Below are positions 8,458 to 16,059 of a DNA stretch of 63,096 nt, one piece after another. The position numbers and the translations under genes are program-made. The notes beneath the pieces were generated by a model. That model did no database searches, was not told the origin of the DNA, and saw only the letters and a program-made list of their open reading frames with translations. The stretch comes from an uncultured Luminiphilus sp. (GTDB taxonomy: Bacteria; Pseudomonadota; Gammaproteobacteria; Pseudomonadales; Halieaceae): NCBI GenBank assembly GCA_905182485.1, contig CAJJBO010000007.1, positions 1 through 63,096 on the forward strand. Reading direction: 5' to 3'. The first letter of the stretch is position 1; the number at the start of each line of letters is the position of its first letter.

Positions 8458-9618
8458 GTGAATTTTGAACTGAACGATGAGCAACAGGCTTATATCGCCA
8501 GTGCTAAAGCGTTCTCAGATAAAGCGCTATCGCCGCATGCAGCGCTATGGGATGCCGAATCCATCTTTCCTAAGGAGGCGTTGCGAGCAGCGGGTGAGCT
8601 AGGGTTTATGGGCATGTACACCCCAGAGTCCGCTGGCGGTTTAGGCATGGGACGCCTTGATGCCAGCCTCATTGTCGAAGAGCTCGCTAAAGGCTGCACC
8701 ACCACTGCGGCTTTTTTGACCATTCACAATATGGCCACCGCCATGATTGGTAAGTATTGTCAGGAATCTGCGGTAGAGGCCTGGTGTCCCGCCTTGGTGA
8801 TGGGGGAAAAACTGGCGTCTTACTGCCTAACCGAGCCGGGTGCGGGTTCAGATGCTGGGAGTCTGCGTACCAGTGCGCAGCAGGACGGCGACGGTTATGT
8901 GGTGAACGGTAGTAAGGTCTTTATTTCTGGCGCCGGTGAAACGGATGTCCTCGTCGTGATGACCCGGACAGGTGACGCGGGACCTAAGGGCGTTACCGCC
9001 TTATTGATTCCTGCGGATGCCGAAGGGGTTCAGTACGGCAAAAAAGAGCACAAGATGGGTTGGAATGCGCAACCCACCAGAATGGTGACTTTTGATAACG
9101 TGCGCGTGCCAATGAGCCATCGTCTTGGCGAAGAGGGCCAGGGGTTTGCTATCGCGATGGAAGGGCTAGACGGCGGCCGCATTAACATTGCAACGTGTTC
9201 GGTCGGTACTGCGCAGCGTGCCATTACGGATGCGACCGCGTATGTCAAAGATCGTAAGCAATTTGATACGGCCATCGCCGAATTTCAGCATACGCAATTT
9301 AAGTTGGCAGATATGCTGACCGATCTAGTGGCGAGCCGACAAATGATCCGATTGGCCGCCAGTAAACTGGATAACAAAGATCCCCAGGCAACCACTTACT
9401 GTGCCATGGCAAAACGCTTTGCCACCGACGCGGGGTTCACTATCTGCAACGATGCCCTGCAGTTACTGGGTGGTTATGGTTACATCAAGGAGTACCCGCT
9501 TGAGCGTTATGTGCGCGACACGAGGGTGCATCAAATACTCGAAGGTACTAATGAAATTATGCGCGTGATTGTCGGTCGAAAGTTATTGATGGACGGCGCA
9601 CTGGAGGTTATTCAATGA
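8458..9618 (+). CDS. Acyl-CoA dehydrogenase (isobutyryl-CoA dehydrogenase-like)
   Basis: A 386-residue FAD-dependent acyl-CoA dehydrogenase. Markers in order: LTEPGAGSDAGSLRT (about 123-137), GSKVFISGAGETDVLVVMTRT, the FAD/dimer segment DRKQFDTAIAEFQHTQFKLAD, and LLGGYGYIKEYPLERYVRDT followed by EGTNEIMRVIVGRKLL at the C terminus. It is followed by genes for the next valine steps, so isobutyryl-CoA to methacrylyl-CoA is the likely reaction, by context. Translation starts at a GTG with GTGGAGAG 7 bp upstream. It overlaps the next start by 4 bp (ATGA), which points to translational coupling. Confidence 0.93.
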   Translation: MNFELNDEQQAYIASAKAFSDKALSPHAALWDAESIFPKEALRAAGELGFMGMYTPESAGGLGMGRLDASLIVEELAKGCTTTAAFLTIHNMATAMIGKYCQESAVEAWCPALVMGEKLASYCLTEPGAGSDAGSLRTSAQQDGDGYVVNGSKVFISGAGETDVLVVMTRTGDAGPKGVTALLIPADAEGVQYGKKEHKMGWNAQPTRMVTFDNVRVPMSHRLGEEGQGFAIAMEGLDGGRINIATCSVGTAQRAITDATAYVKDRKQFDTAIAEFQHTQFKLADMLTDLVASRQMIRLAASKLDNKDPQATTYCAMAKRFATDAGFTICNDALQLLGGYGYIKEYPLERYVRDTRVHQILEGTNEIMRVIVGRKLLMDGALEVIQ

Positions 9619-10403
9619 GCATCAGTCCATCCGAAAAAATCAGAGTGTCAATCGAAGGCAATATTGCCACGATCGTTATTGATAACCCCGGCGCCAACAC
9701 CTGGGATCGTGAGAGCCTGCCCGCCTTGCGACAGGTGATAGAAACACTGAACCAAGAGCCCACTGTCTACGCCCTTGTGCTGACGGGAGCGGGTCAGAAA
9801 TTCTTTTCCGCTGGAGCGGATTTGAATCAGTTTGCGTCTGGGGATGCCGATGTGGCGCGAGCCGTTGGCGAGGCCTTTGGCGAGGCATTTGAGACGCTGG
9901 CTGATTTTCGCGGTGTTTCTATTGCGGCTATTAATGGCTTTGCGATGGGGGGCGGACTTGAAGTGGCACTCGCCTGTGATATTCGTATTGCAGAAGAGCA
10001 GGCGGCCTTAGCGTTACCCGAGGCGCGAGTCGGTTTGTTGCCTTGTGCGGGCGGGACGCAGCGACTGACTCAATTAGTGGGTGAGGGTTGGGCAAAGCGC
10101 ATGATTTTATGTGGTGAGCGCATCGGTGCAGAGCAGGCGCGCACGCTGGGCTTGGTCGAGGAAGTCGTACCGTCAGGAGAATCTCTGGCTGCGGCAACCG
10201 CGTTAGCCGCAAAAGTTGGAAACCAATCGCCCACCTCGGTCGCTGCCTGTAAGCGGTTGATTCACTCTGCGCGCAATGTGGCGATTGCCGACGGGTTGGC
10301 GGCTGAGCGCGACGAATTTGTGGCCCTGTTCTCAACTGAAGATCAGCGTGAGGGTACCAATGCGTTTCTTGAGAAGCGTGAGCCTGAATGGAAAAACCAA
10401 TGA
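9615..10403 (+). CDS. Enoyl-CoA hydratase/isomerase family protein
   Basis: A 262-residue crotonase-fold enzyme. The oxyanion-hole segments are KFFSAGADLNQFASGD (about 56-71) and GFAMGGGLEVALACD (about 107-121), with the family phrase PEARVGLLPCAGGTQRL (about 136-152), which carries the catalytic-glutamate region. It should hydrate a 2-enoyl-CoA. In this operon that is most likely methacrylyl-CoA to 3-hydroxyisobutyryl-CoA. It overlaps both neighbours by 4 bp, so it is translationally coupled in the middle of the operon. Confidence 0.92.
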   Translation: MSISPSEKIRVSIEGNIATIVIDNPGANTWDRESLPALRQVIETLNQEPTVYALVLTGAGQKFFSAGADLNQFASGDADVARAVGEAFGEAFETLADFRGVSIAAINGFAMGGGLEVALACDIRIAEEQAALALPEARVGLLPCAGGTQRLTQLVGEGWAKRMILCGERIGAEQARTLGLVEEVVPSGESLAAATALAAKVGNQSPTSVAACKRLIHSARNVAIADGLAAERDEFVALFSTEDQREGTNAFLEKREPEWKNQ

Positions 10404-11506
10404 CAGAGAGTGTCATTGTCACGGAGCATTCGTCTGGTGAATGGGTGGTTGGCCAGCTAACGCTCAATGTAGAGAAAACGCTGAACTCGTTGACCCGTGA
10501 AATGGTCGATATCATTAGTGATCAATTAGCGCATTGGGCCACCAATGAGCAGGTTGTGGCAGTGCTGATTGATGGCGCGGGAGAGAAGGCTTTTTGCGCA
10601 GGTGGAGATGTTCAGGCACTCCGTAATTCCTCTTTGGAAACGCCGGGCGGCCCCTGTGATTATGCTGAGCATTTCTTTGCTCGCGAGTACCGCATGAATT
10701 ATCTGCTGCATACTTATGCCAAGCCTCTCATTTGTTGGGGACATGGTGTGGTCATGGGCGGGGGTCTCGGGATTCTCGCTGGGTGTCGTTACCGCGTTGT
10801 GAGTGAGCGCACGCGCATCGGTATGCCGGAAATCACCATTGCGTTGTTCCCCGATGTGGGAGGCAGTTGGTTCCTTAACCAGATGCAAGGGCATATCGGT
10901 CGATTTCTCGCACTCACGTCGTCTCACATTAATGCGGCGGACGCGCTCTTTTGCGGTTTAGGCAGTCACTTTCTATCTAACGAGCAGAAGCCAGCGCTGT
11001 TAAGTCGCCTGACTGAGCAAGATTGGAGTGCGAGTGGCGAGCACAATCAGGATCTCGTTGCAGCACTCTTGACCGACATGACGCCTAGTGGCGCGCTACC
11101 GGAGGCGCAGATAGAACCGCATCTGGAGACCATTAATGCGTGGATGTCGGGTAGCGATCTGATCGAGATTCATGAACGAGTAGCGGCTTGGGCAGGTGAC
11201 GACACGTGGCTATCGAAGGCCCAAAACGGGTTATTGCAAGGCTCTCCGCTGGCCGCCGCCTGGATCTTTAAGCAGCTCAATCAGAGCCAAGACGCCGGCT
11301 TGCGTGAGGTCTTTGAGTCAGAATTAATTTTGGGCTGCAATATCATGCGCCACCCAGAGTTTGCGGAGGGTGTCCGCGCGCTGTTGGTGGACAAAGATCG
11401 CAACCCTGTATGGACCTACCCCGATTTAAGGTCAGTGCCTGATGACGTGGTCGAACCTTTTTTTGTGGCGCCTGCAGACATGCCAGCGCTGGGATTACCG
11501 GAGTAA
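10400..11506 (+). CDS. 3-hydroxyisobutyryl-CoA hydrolase (crotonase family)
   Basis: A crotonase-superfamily protein of about 368 residues, longer than simple hydratases and the usual HIBCH length. Signatures are KAFCAGGDVQALRNSS, then the family-specific AEHFFAREYRMNYLLHTYAKP and ICWGHGVVMGGGLGILAG, and MPEITIALFPDVGGSWFLNQM. These match enzymes that cleave CoA from 3-hydroxyisobutyryl-CoA in valine breakdown. I prefer the ATG at 10400, which forms an ATGA overlap with the preceding stop, over the ATG at 10388. It is followed after 3 bp by mmsB. Confidence 0.9.
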   Translation: MTESVIVTEHSSGEWVVGQLTLNVEKTLNSLTREMVDIISDQLAHWATNEQVVAVLIDGAGEKAFCAGGDVQALRNSSLETPGGPCDYAEHFFAREYRMNYLLHTYAKPLICWGHGVVMGGGLGILAGCRYRVVSERTRIGMPEITIALFPDVGGSWFLNQMQGHIGRFLALTSSHINAADALFCGLGSHFLSNEQKPALLSRLTEQDWSASGEHNQDLVAALLTDMTPSGALPEAQIEPHLETINAWMSGSDLIEIHERVAAWAGDDTWLSKAQNGLLQGSPLAAAWIFKQLNQSQDAGLREVFESELILGCNIMRHPEFAEGVRALLVDKDRNPVWTYPDLRSVPDDVVEPFFVAPADMPALGLPE

Positions 11507-11509
11507 ATC

Positions 11510-12406
11510 ATGGCACAGATTGCATTTTTAGGGCTTGGCAATATGGGTGGCCCCATGGCCAAAAACCTGATTGCTGCGGGGCATACACTCACTGTGTTCG
11601 ACCTGGTTGCCGAGGCGTGTGCGGCGCTCGCCGCCGAGGGTGCTTCAGTCGCCACATCAGCGCTGGATGCCGTATCAGATGCCGACGTGATCATCAGTAT
11701 GTTGCCCGCAGGTAAGCATGTCGCGAGTACGTTTTTGGGTGAGAGCGGTTTGCTGGCGCAGGTGCCAACCGATACGTTGATATTGGACGCGAGCACGATC
11801 GATGCCACTACGGCGCGTGAAGTCGGCGAAGCTGCCGCTAAACTTGGGATCGACTTTATGGATACCCCGGTTTCTGGCGGTGTGGCTGCAGCCACTGCTG
11901 GCACGCTGGCCTTTATGTGTGGCGGCAGTGAGTCTGCATTCGAGCGAGCCAGGGTCATACTGGCTGGCATGGGGAGTGCCGAGAAGATTTTTCATGCCGG
12001 GCCAGCGGGTGCGGGGCAGGTCGCAAAGGCGGCAAACAATATGCTGTTGGCGATCCATATGATCGGCACCTGTGAGGCGCTCGCTATGGGCGAGGCGCAT
12101 GGGCTAGACCCCGCAGTGCTGTCGAATATCATGAAGGCCAGTTCCGGCAACAATTGGTCACTACAGGTTTACAATCCATGGCCAGATGTCATGGAAGGTG
12201 TCCCCTCAAGTAACCAATACCGGCCGGGATTTATGGTTGACCTCATGGTGAAAGATCTCGGCTTGGCCTGCGAAGTCGCGGAGAGTTGTGAGTTGGACAA
12301 TCAGATGGGCAAACAGGCAATGGCGACTTTTTCTTCGCATCAGGCCCAAGGCAATGGTGATCGAGATTTCTCATCCATAGTAGAGTGGGTAAAAGCTCAG
12401 CACTGA
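11510..12406 (+). CDS. mmsB: 3-hydroxyisobutyrate dehydrogenase
   Basis: A 298-residue beta-hydroxyacid dehydrogenase that oxidises 3-hydroxyisobutyrate to methylmalonate semialdehyde with NAD+. The dinucleotide-binding motif GLGNMGGPMAKNLIAAGH lies at residues 7-24. The substrate signature DTPVSGGVAAATAGTLAFMC sits at about 119-138, and the catalytic lysine in GAGQVAKAANNMLLAI. It closes the set of four valine steps begun at 8458. The next enzyme, methylmalonate-semialdehyde dehydrogenase (mmsA), is not in the window. The following gene begins 10 bp downstream on the same strand. Confidence 0.94.
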   Translation: MAQIAFLGLGNMGGPMAKNLIAAGHTLTVFDLVAEACAALAAEGASVATSALDAVSDADVIISMLPAGKHVASTFLGESGLLAQVPTDTLILDASTIDATTAREVGEAAAKLGIDFMDTPVSGGVAAATAGTLAFMCGGSESAFERARVILAGMGSAEKIFHAGPAGAGQVAKAANNMLLAIHMIGTCEALAMGEAHGLDPAVLSNIMKASSGNNWSLQVYNPWPDVMEGVPSSNQYRPGFMVDLMVKDLGLACEVAESCELDNQMGKQAMATFSSHQAQGNGDRDFSSIVEWVKAQH

Positions 12407-12416
12407 GGAGGGTAAT

Positions 12417-13388
12417 TTGGAGTTAGATCGGCCTTTCTTACGGTTACCCTTCCTCTTTGGCGCCGGTCGCCTTGGTGAGGAGGCGCAAGCCTTACCGGAG
12501 GCCGCGTGGTTGCCTCACCCGTCCGGACTCGAGGGCAATACTGCGGTGCCGCTGGTTTCCATTAATGGCGAGTTAAAAGACGGCTTTGATGGCCAGATGG
12601 CGCCAACCCCCTACCTACTTGATGCGCCCTACCTGCTTCAGGTGGTCGCAAGCTTTAATGAAGTGGTGGCACGCAGCCGACTCATGCGGCTGGCACCGGG
12701 TGCGGTGGTGCAAGAGCACGTCGACTTTAACTATCACTGGTACAGCCGCGTGCGCATCCATGTGCCGATTATTACCGAGCCCACTGTCCGCTTTTTTTGC
12801 GGGGCAGACGAAGTCCATATGGCAGCCGGTGAGGCGTGGTTATTTGACTCGTGGCGGCGGCATCGGGTCATTAATGGAAGCGCTGATGAGCGCATTCATC
12901 TGGTGATTGATATCGCGGGTTCCGCTGCATTTTGGCAAATGGTGCGGCAGGTGCAAAGATCAGAAGTCCCCATGACGCCTCAGGTAACAGCCTTCGAGCC
13001 TGATCTGAAACCTGAACTGATCACCGAGCGGTTTCCGTTTGCACCGATTATGGCACCGGGTGAAATGTCTGCCATCGTGGCTGAGCTGCTGGATGATTGT
13101 CGCGCAAATCCAGCCAATGACCCGCACATGCTCAATTATTACCACGACGTATTGTTCGATTTGGTACACGACTGGCGCAGGCAGTGGTCTTTATATGGCC
13201 TGACACCTGAGGGCATCGCGGGCTACCAGGGTCTTTTGCAACGGACGCGGTCCGCTTTACAAGAAAACCCAAGGATATTGGTCACGCAGTCGAACAACGT
13301 GGGCATCAACCCCATTATTGTTCAGCGTGTTTTAGGCGCTGCCCTGCAGCCGCGGCGTGCCGCAGAGTTTGTTACGGGTCGTAGCTGA
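12417..13388 (+). CDS. Aspartyl/asparaginyl beta-hydroxylase-like dioxygenase
   Basis: A 323-residue protein with an Asp_Arg_Hydrox-type double-stranded beta-helix in its N-terminal half. The metal/2-oxoglutarate region reads EHVDFNYHWYSRVRIHVPI (H101, D103, R113, H115) and the distal site is FDSWRRHRVINGS (H149), then RIHLVID. It should be a non-haem iron, 2-oxoglutarate-dependent hydroxylase. The C-terminal 150 residues are a helical region seen in bacterial homologues that neighbour sulfotransferases. The start is TTG with GAGGAGGG 5-12 bp upstream; no in-frame ATG is near. It follows mmsB closely, and its last 17 bp overlap the convergent sulfotransferase. The target may be a peptide or small molecule. 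Confidence 0.75.
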   Translation: MELDRPFLRLPFLFGAGRLGEEAQALPEAAWLPHPSGLEGNTAVPLVSINGELKDGFDGQMAPTPYLLDAPYLLQVVASFNEVVARSRLMRLAPGAVVQEHVDFNYHWYSRVRIHVPIITEPTVRFFCGADEVHMAAGEAWLFDSWRRHRVINGSADERIHLVIDIAGSAAFWQMVRQVQRSEVPMTPQVTAFEPDLKPELITERFPFAPIMAPGEMSAIVAELLDDCRANPANDPHMLNYYHDVLFDLVHDWRRQWSLYGLTPEGIAGYQGLLQRTRSALQENPRILVTQSNNVGINPIIVQRVLGAALQPRRAAEFVTGRS

Positions 13389-13998
13389 ACGTCTCAAAGT
13401 CATCCGCGTACATTTCGGTCAGTGTTTCCCGCAGTTCATCATCAAGAACCTCATGATGTTGCCTGTGTTTGGAGCTGTTTTTGCGTGACAGCGGCACCGC
13501 CGGCAGCGATAACGTTTGGCAGATATGATCACAGTCACTTTGTAACGACTCATAGCGACCGACAAAGTCTAGCTTTATCGAGCCAGAGTGTTCACAAGTG
13601 AGCAAGTCGCTTTGGGTCGCGACCAGCACGCGTTTACGAAAGGGTGCGCGGGTCAGTGCTCGCTTCATCCATGCAGTGGGGTCGTCTTGATAACTGGGGT
13701 CAGTGCGAGCTAAAAAGGCACACACTGAGACAAACCGATCGAAGGGATGTCGCACGAAGGCAAAGGTAAAGTACTGCGCTAGTGTCTCTTCGGGGATCAC
13801 CCTCGCCAGTTGCCGATATGCCACATGCCCGTGGTTAATGGCGGCGATTTCGGGCAGTGGCGACAATTGTTGGCCATAACGCAGTTGTTGTTCCCAGTCC
13901 TCTGTACCCAGATGGGGTCGAAATACCTCCCGTATCGCGTGAGTGCCGGTTTTGGGAATGGCAAAGAATACAAATTGCTGAGAAGGGGAGAAAATCAT
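13372..13998 (-). CDS. Sulfotransferase family 2 domain protein
   Basis: A 208-residue PAPS-dependent sulfotransferase. The 5'-phosphosulfate loop is FFAIPKTGTHAIREVF (residues about 11-26). The 3'-phosphate site is FAFVRHPFDRFVSVCAFLAR (about 88-107). These resemble the carbohydrate sulfotransferase (family 2) branch. The start lies 5 bp after the stop of the TPR-linked sulfotransferase, so both belong to one leftward operon. The 3' end overlaps the convergent hydroxylase. The acceptor is unknown; surface glycans are plausible. Confidence 0.85.
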   Translation of the reverse strand: MIFSPSQQFVFFAIPKTGTHAIREVFRPHLGTEDWEQQLRYGQQLSPLPEIAAINHGHVAYRQLARVIPEETLAQYFTFAFVRHPFDRFVSVCAFLARTDPSYQDDPTAWMKRALTRAPFRKRVLVATQSDLLTCEHSGSIKLDFVGRYESLQSDCDHICQTLSLPAVPLSRKNSSKHRQHHEVLDDELRETLTEMYADDFETFSYDP

Positions 13999-14003
13999 AC
14001 GGC

Positions 14004-14882
14004 TTATGTCACACCGTAGGTCGACAGTATCTCTTCGCCCAATGCGGATTTAAGTGGCTCAAGATGATGCTCAAAGTGTCGCCACTGATCTAGCCCAGAG
14101 CGATAGATGGGCTGCCTGACTTGCTCCGCGCTCGGTGTTCTGATCGTTCGTTCCGTCTTATGAAAATTCAAACAGGCGTCCTCAAACGGCAGCCCGCAGA
14201 ACGCCAGAATTCGTTTTACTTGACCCTCAAGATCATCTACCACGTCCTCGTGGTGAACCCGCAAAATGAACCCCGGCAGTACCGTATCCCAATGCGCCAT
14301 CAGCTGAGTGTATTGCTTGTAATAGCTGCCGATCTCGGTCAACCCATAAGAAAACTCCTGTCCTTCACCCCACAGCTGCTTGTAGCCACTGAAACAGCAG
14401 GACATGGGGTGACGTCGCGCATCGATAACTTTGGCATTGGGGAGAATGAGTTTGATTAAACCGATATGGAAAAAGTTATTGGGCATTTTGTCGATGAAGA
14501 ACGGTGCATTGCCGCGATAAACACGTGTTTGCTCTATGAATTGCTCTCCGAACTGAGTGAAGAGTGGCGTGTCCAGTTCTCCCAGTATTTTGGGGTAGCG
14601 AGGCTCGGTTGCACCCGCCTCGTCTCGGCCTCTAAGTCGTTTAGCGAGGTCCAAAATGTTATGGAGCTCCATCGTGCCATCGACCTGAGAATGCGATGCC
14701 AGAATTTGCTCGAGCAGCGTGGATCCGGCCCTAGGTAGACCGACGATAAAGATAGGGTCAGGTGAATCTGTTCCAGTGGGACCGAGACGCTCAAATAGTG
14801 CCTCGGTGCAGACGTCAATCTGCGCTGTGATGCGTTGGAATCGTGGTAACATACATCCATTTGCTCCTAAGCACCAGCTCAA
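14004..14882 (-). CDS. Sulfotransferase domain, C-terminal half of a TPR-sulfotransferase
   Basis: The 292-residue frame has its 5'-PSB loop at PIFIVGLPRAGSTLLEQILA (about 43-62) and the 3'-phosphate-type segment VIDARRHPMSCCFSGYKQLW, then a helical C terminus with FHKTERTIRTPSAEQVRQPI. The family normally carries N-terminal TPRs on the same chain. Just upstream, matching pieces occur in other frames: LENSGLVDAAFEYIL and EQMDVCYHDSN, then ITAQIDVCTEALF. Several indels between about 14,840 and 14,965 therefore separate it from the TPR gene. The apparent first residues (MSWCLGANG) are thus probably not real. It should transfer sulfate from PAPS, probably at the membrane or in the cytoplasm. Confidence 0.85.
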   Translation of the reverse strand: MSWCLGANGCMLPRFQRITAQIDVCTEALFERLGPTGTDSPDPIFIVGLPRAGSTLLEQILASHSQVDGTMELHNILDLAKRLRGRDEAGATEPRYPKILGELDTPLFTQFGEQFIEQTRVYRGNAPFFIDKMPNNFFHIGLIKLILPNAKVIDARRHPMSCCFSGYKQLWGEGQEFSYGLTEIGSYYKQYTQLMAHWDTVLPGFILRVHHEDVVDDLEGQVKRILAFCGLPFEDACLNFHKTERTIRTPSAEQVRQPIYRSGLDQWRHFEHHLEPLKSALGEEILSTYGVT

Positions 14883-14891
14883 AGGATATAC

Positions 14892-15995
14892 TCAAATGCT
14901 GCATCGACTAGACCAGAGTTTTCCAGCAGTTCCAGAGGCAAAACAAATCTGAATGCGATCAACACCCCCAATCGAGGCAGATTGCTCAAGTGCTTTCATT
15001 TGGGCTATTTGTGGGTCATCAAACCGATAGGATTTGGTATTGGCTAGGCTCCAATAGGCGTCGCCATGATCTGGCTTGATGGTCGAACTCTCTTTAAATG
15101 CCGTGATGGCGGCGACCTTATCTCCGTTCGCATTATAGATGTGGCCTTGGTTAATGGGGATGTGGTGATCGGTTGGGTGAGTCTCTCGAAGCGCTTGATA
15201 CAGGTGCTCAGCCTCTTCTGTCTGCCCGACCGCAAAACAAGCTGCCGCGTAAGCCTTTTTAATTTGATCATCGTCTTTAGGTTGTTGCCGCCATAACGCG
15301 GCTGCCAAGTCATAGGCAGAATGAAAGCGCTGACGCCGCATCATGACGTGGAAGAGCTGAATGGCAGCAGCCACATTGTCAGGTTCTAACTGATGCAGTG
15401 TCTCTAATAAGAACTGCGCCTCGTCCAAGATGTTTTTTCGTGTCAGCACCTCTGACAGCAATCTCATGCCTTCCGCGTGAGTCTTGTTATCTCGTAAAAA
15501 GTATTTACACAGACGCTCCGCATCGTTGAGCTGATTTTGCGATAAGTAACTCATCACCGTTCTCAGCTCCTGCGGTAAAGACTTGAGAAAGGCGATTTGT
15601 TGCTCTGTGATCTCTTGCTTTTCGGGAGCGAAACGTTGTTGAAGTGGCGCGAGCAGCTCCCAGCATGCGAGCAGAGACCCGTCTAGCGTTACCGCTGCTT
15701 CGGCTGCCTCCAACGCTTTTTGAGGTAAATTGATACTGAGACAATTGACGGCTATTTCTTGATGGGCTCGAGCCATATCGGGGAAGCGCGCGGTGAGATC
15801 AGAAAGCGTTTGCAGCGCCTTGGCAGCGTTACCACTGAGCCGATAACGCAGTGCACTCAAGTAGGCGAGGTTAGGGTCGCTTGCAAAGTCCACCAGCAGC
15901 TGCTCAATTAGGATGCCCGCCTCGTCCAGCGCACCATTGGCGAGCTTTGTCTGGATTGTTTCGAGGGCAGGCGACGGGGCGCTAGGGTCAGTCAT
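14892..15995 (-). CDS. TPR-repeat half of a TPR-sulfotransferase
   Basis: A frame of about 367 residues built of tetratricopeptide repeats. Examples are LANGALDEAGILIEQLLVDF, PNLAYLSALRYRLSGNAAKA and HIPINQGHIYNANGDKVAAI, then FKESSTIKPDHGDAYWSLAN. The conserved chain should continue after VDRIQICFA, but here the frame drifts into a stop. The next conserved residues appear one frame over, leading to the sulfotransferase domain. TPR plus sulfotransferase together would be about 665 residues, the usual length. I prefer the ATG at 15995 because the upstream in-frame ATG at 16010 falls in the T-tract of the receptor gene's terminator. Confidence 0.8.
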   Translation of the reverse strand: MTDPSAPSPALETIQTKLANGALDEAGILIEQLLVDFASDPNLAYLSALRYRLSGNAAKALQTLSDLTARFPDMARAHQEIAVNCLSINLPQKALEAAEAAVTLDGSLLACWELLAPLQQRFAPEKQEITEQQIAFLKSLPQELRTVMSYLSQNQLNDAERLCKYFLRDNKTHAEGMRLLSEVLTRKNILDEAQFLLETLHQLEPDNVAAAIQLFHVMMRRQRFHSAYDLAAALWRQQPKDDDQIKKAYAAACFAVGQTEEAEHLYQALRETHPTDHHIPINQGHIYNANGDKVAAITAFKESSTIKPDHGDAYWSLANTKSYRFDDPQIAQMKALEQSASIGGVDRIQICFASGTAGKLWSSRCSI

Positions 15996-16008
15996 CAAAT
16001 TGTGTCCC

Positions 16009-16039
16009 AAAAAAAAGGGCGATCAGGTGATCGCCCTTT
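16009..16039 (-). terminator. Rho-independent terminator of the TonB receptor gene
   Basis: Perfect 12 bp inverted repeat, AAAGGGCGATCA / TGATCGCCCTTT with a 2 bp loop (16014-16039). On the minus strand it is followed by a run of eight T. It sits 21 bp after the stop of the receptor gene and separates it from the TPR gene. Confidence 0.9.
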
Positions 16040-16059
16040 GATTATTGCTGCAGGCTTTC

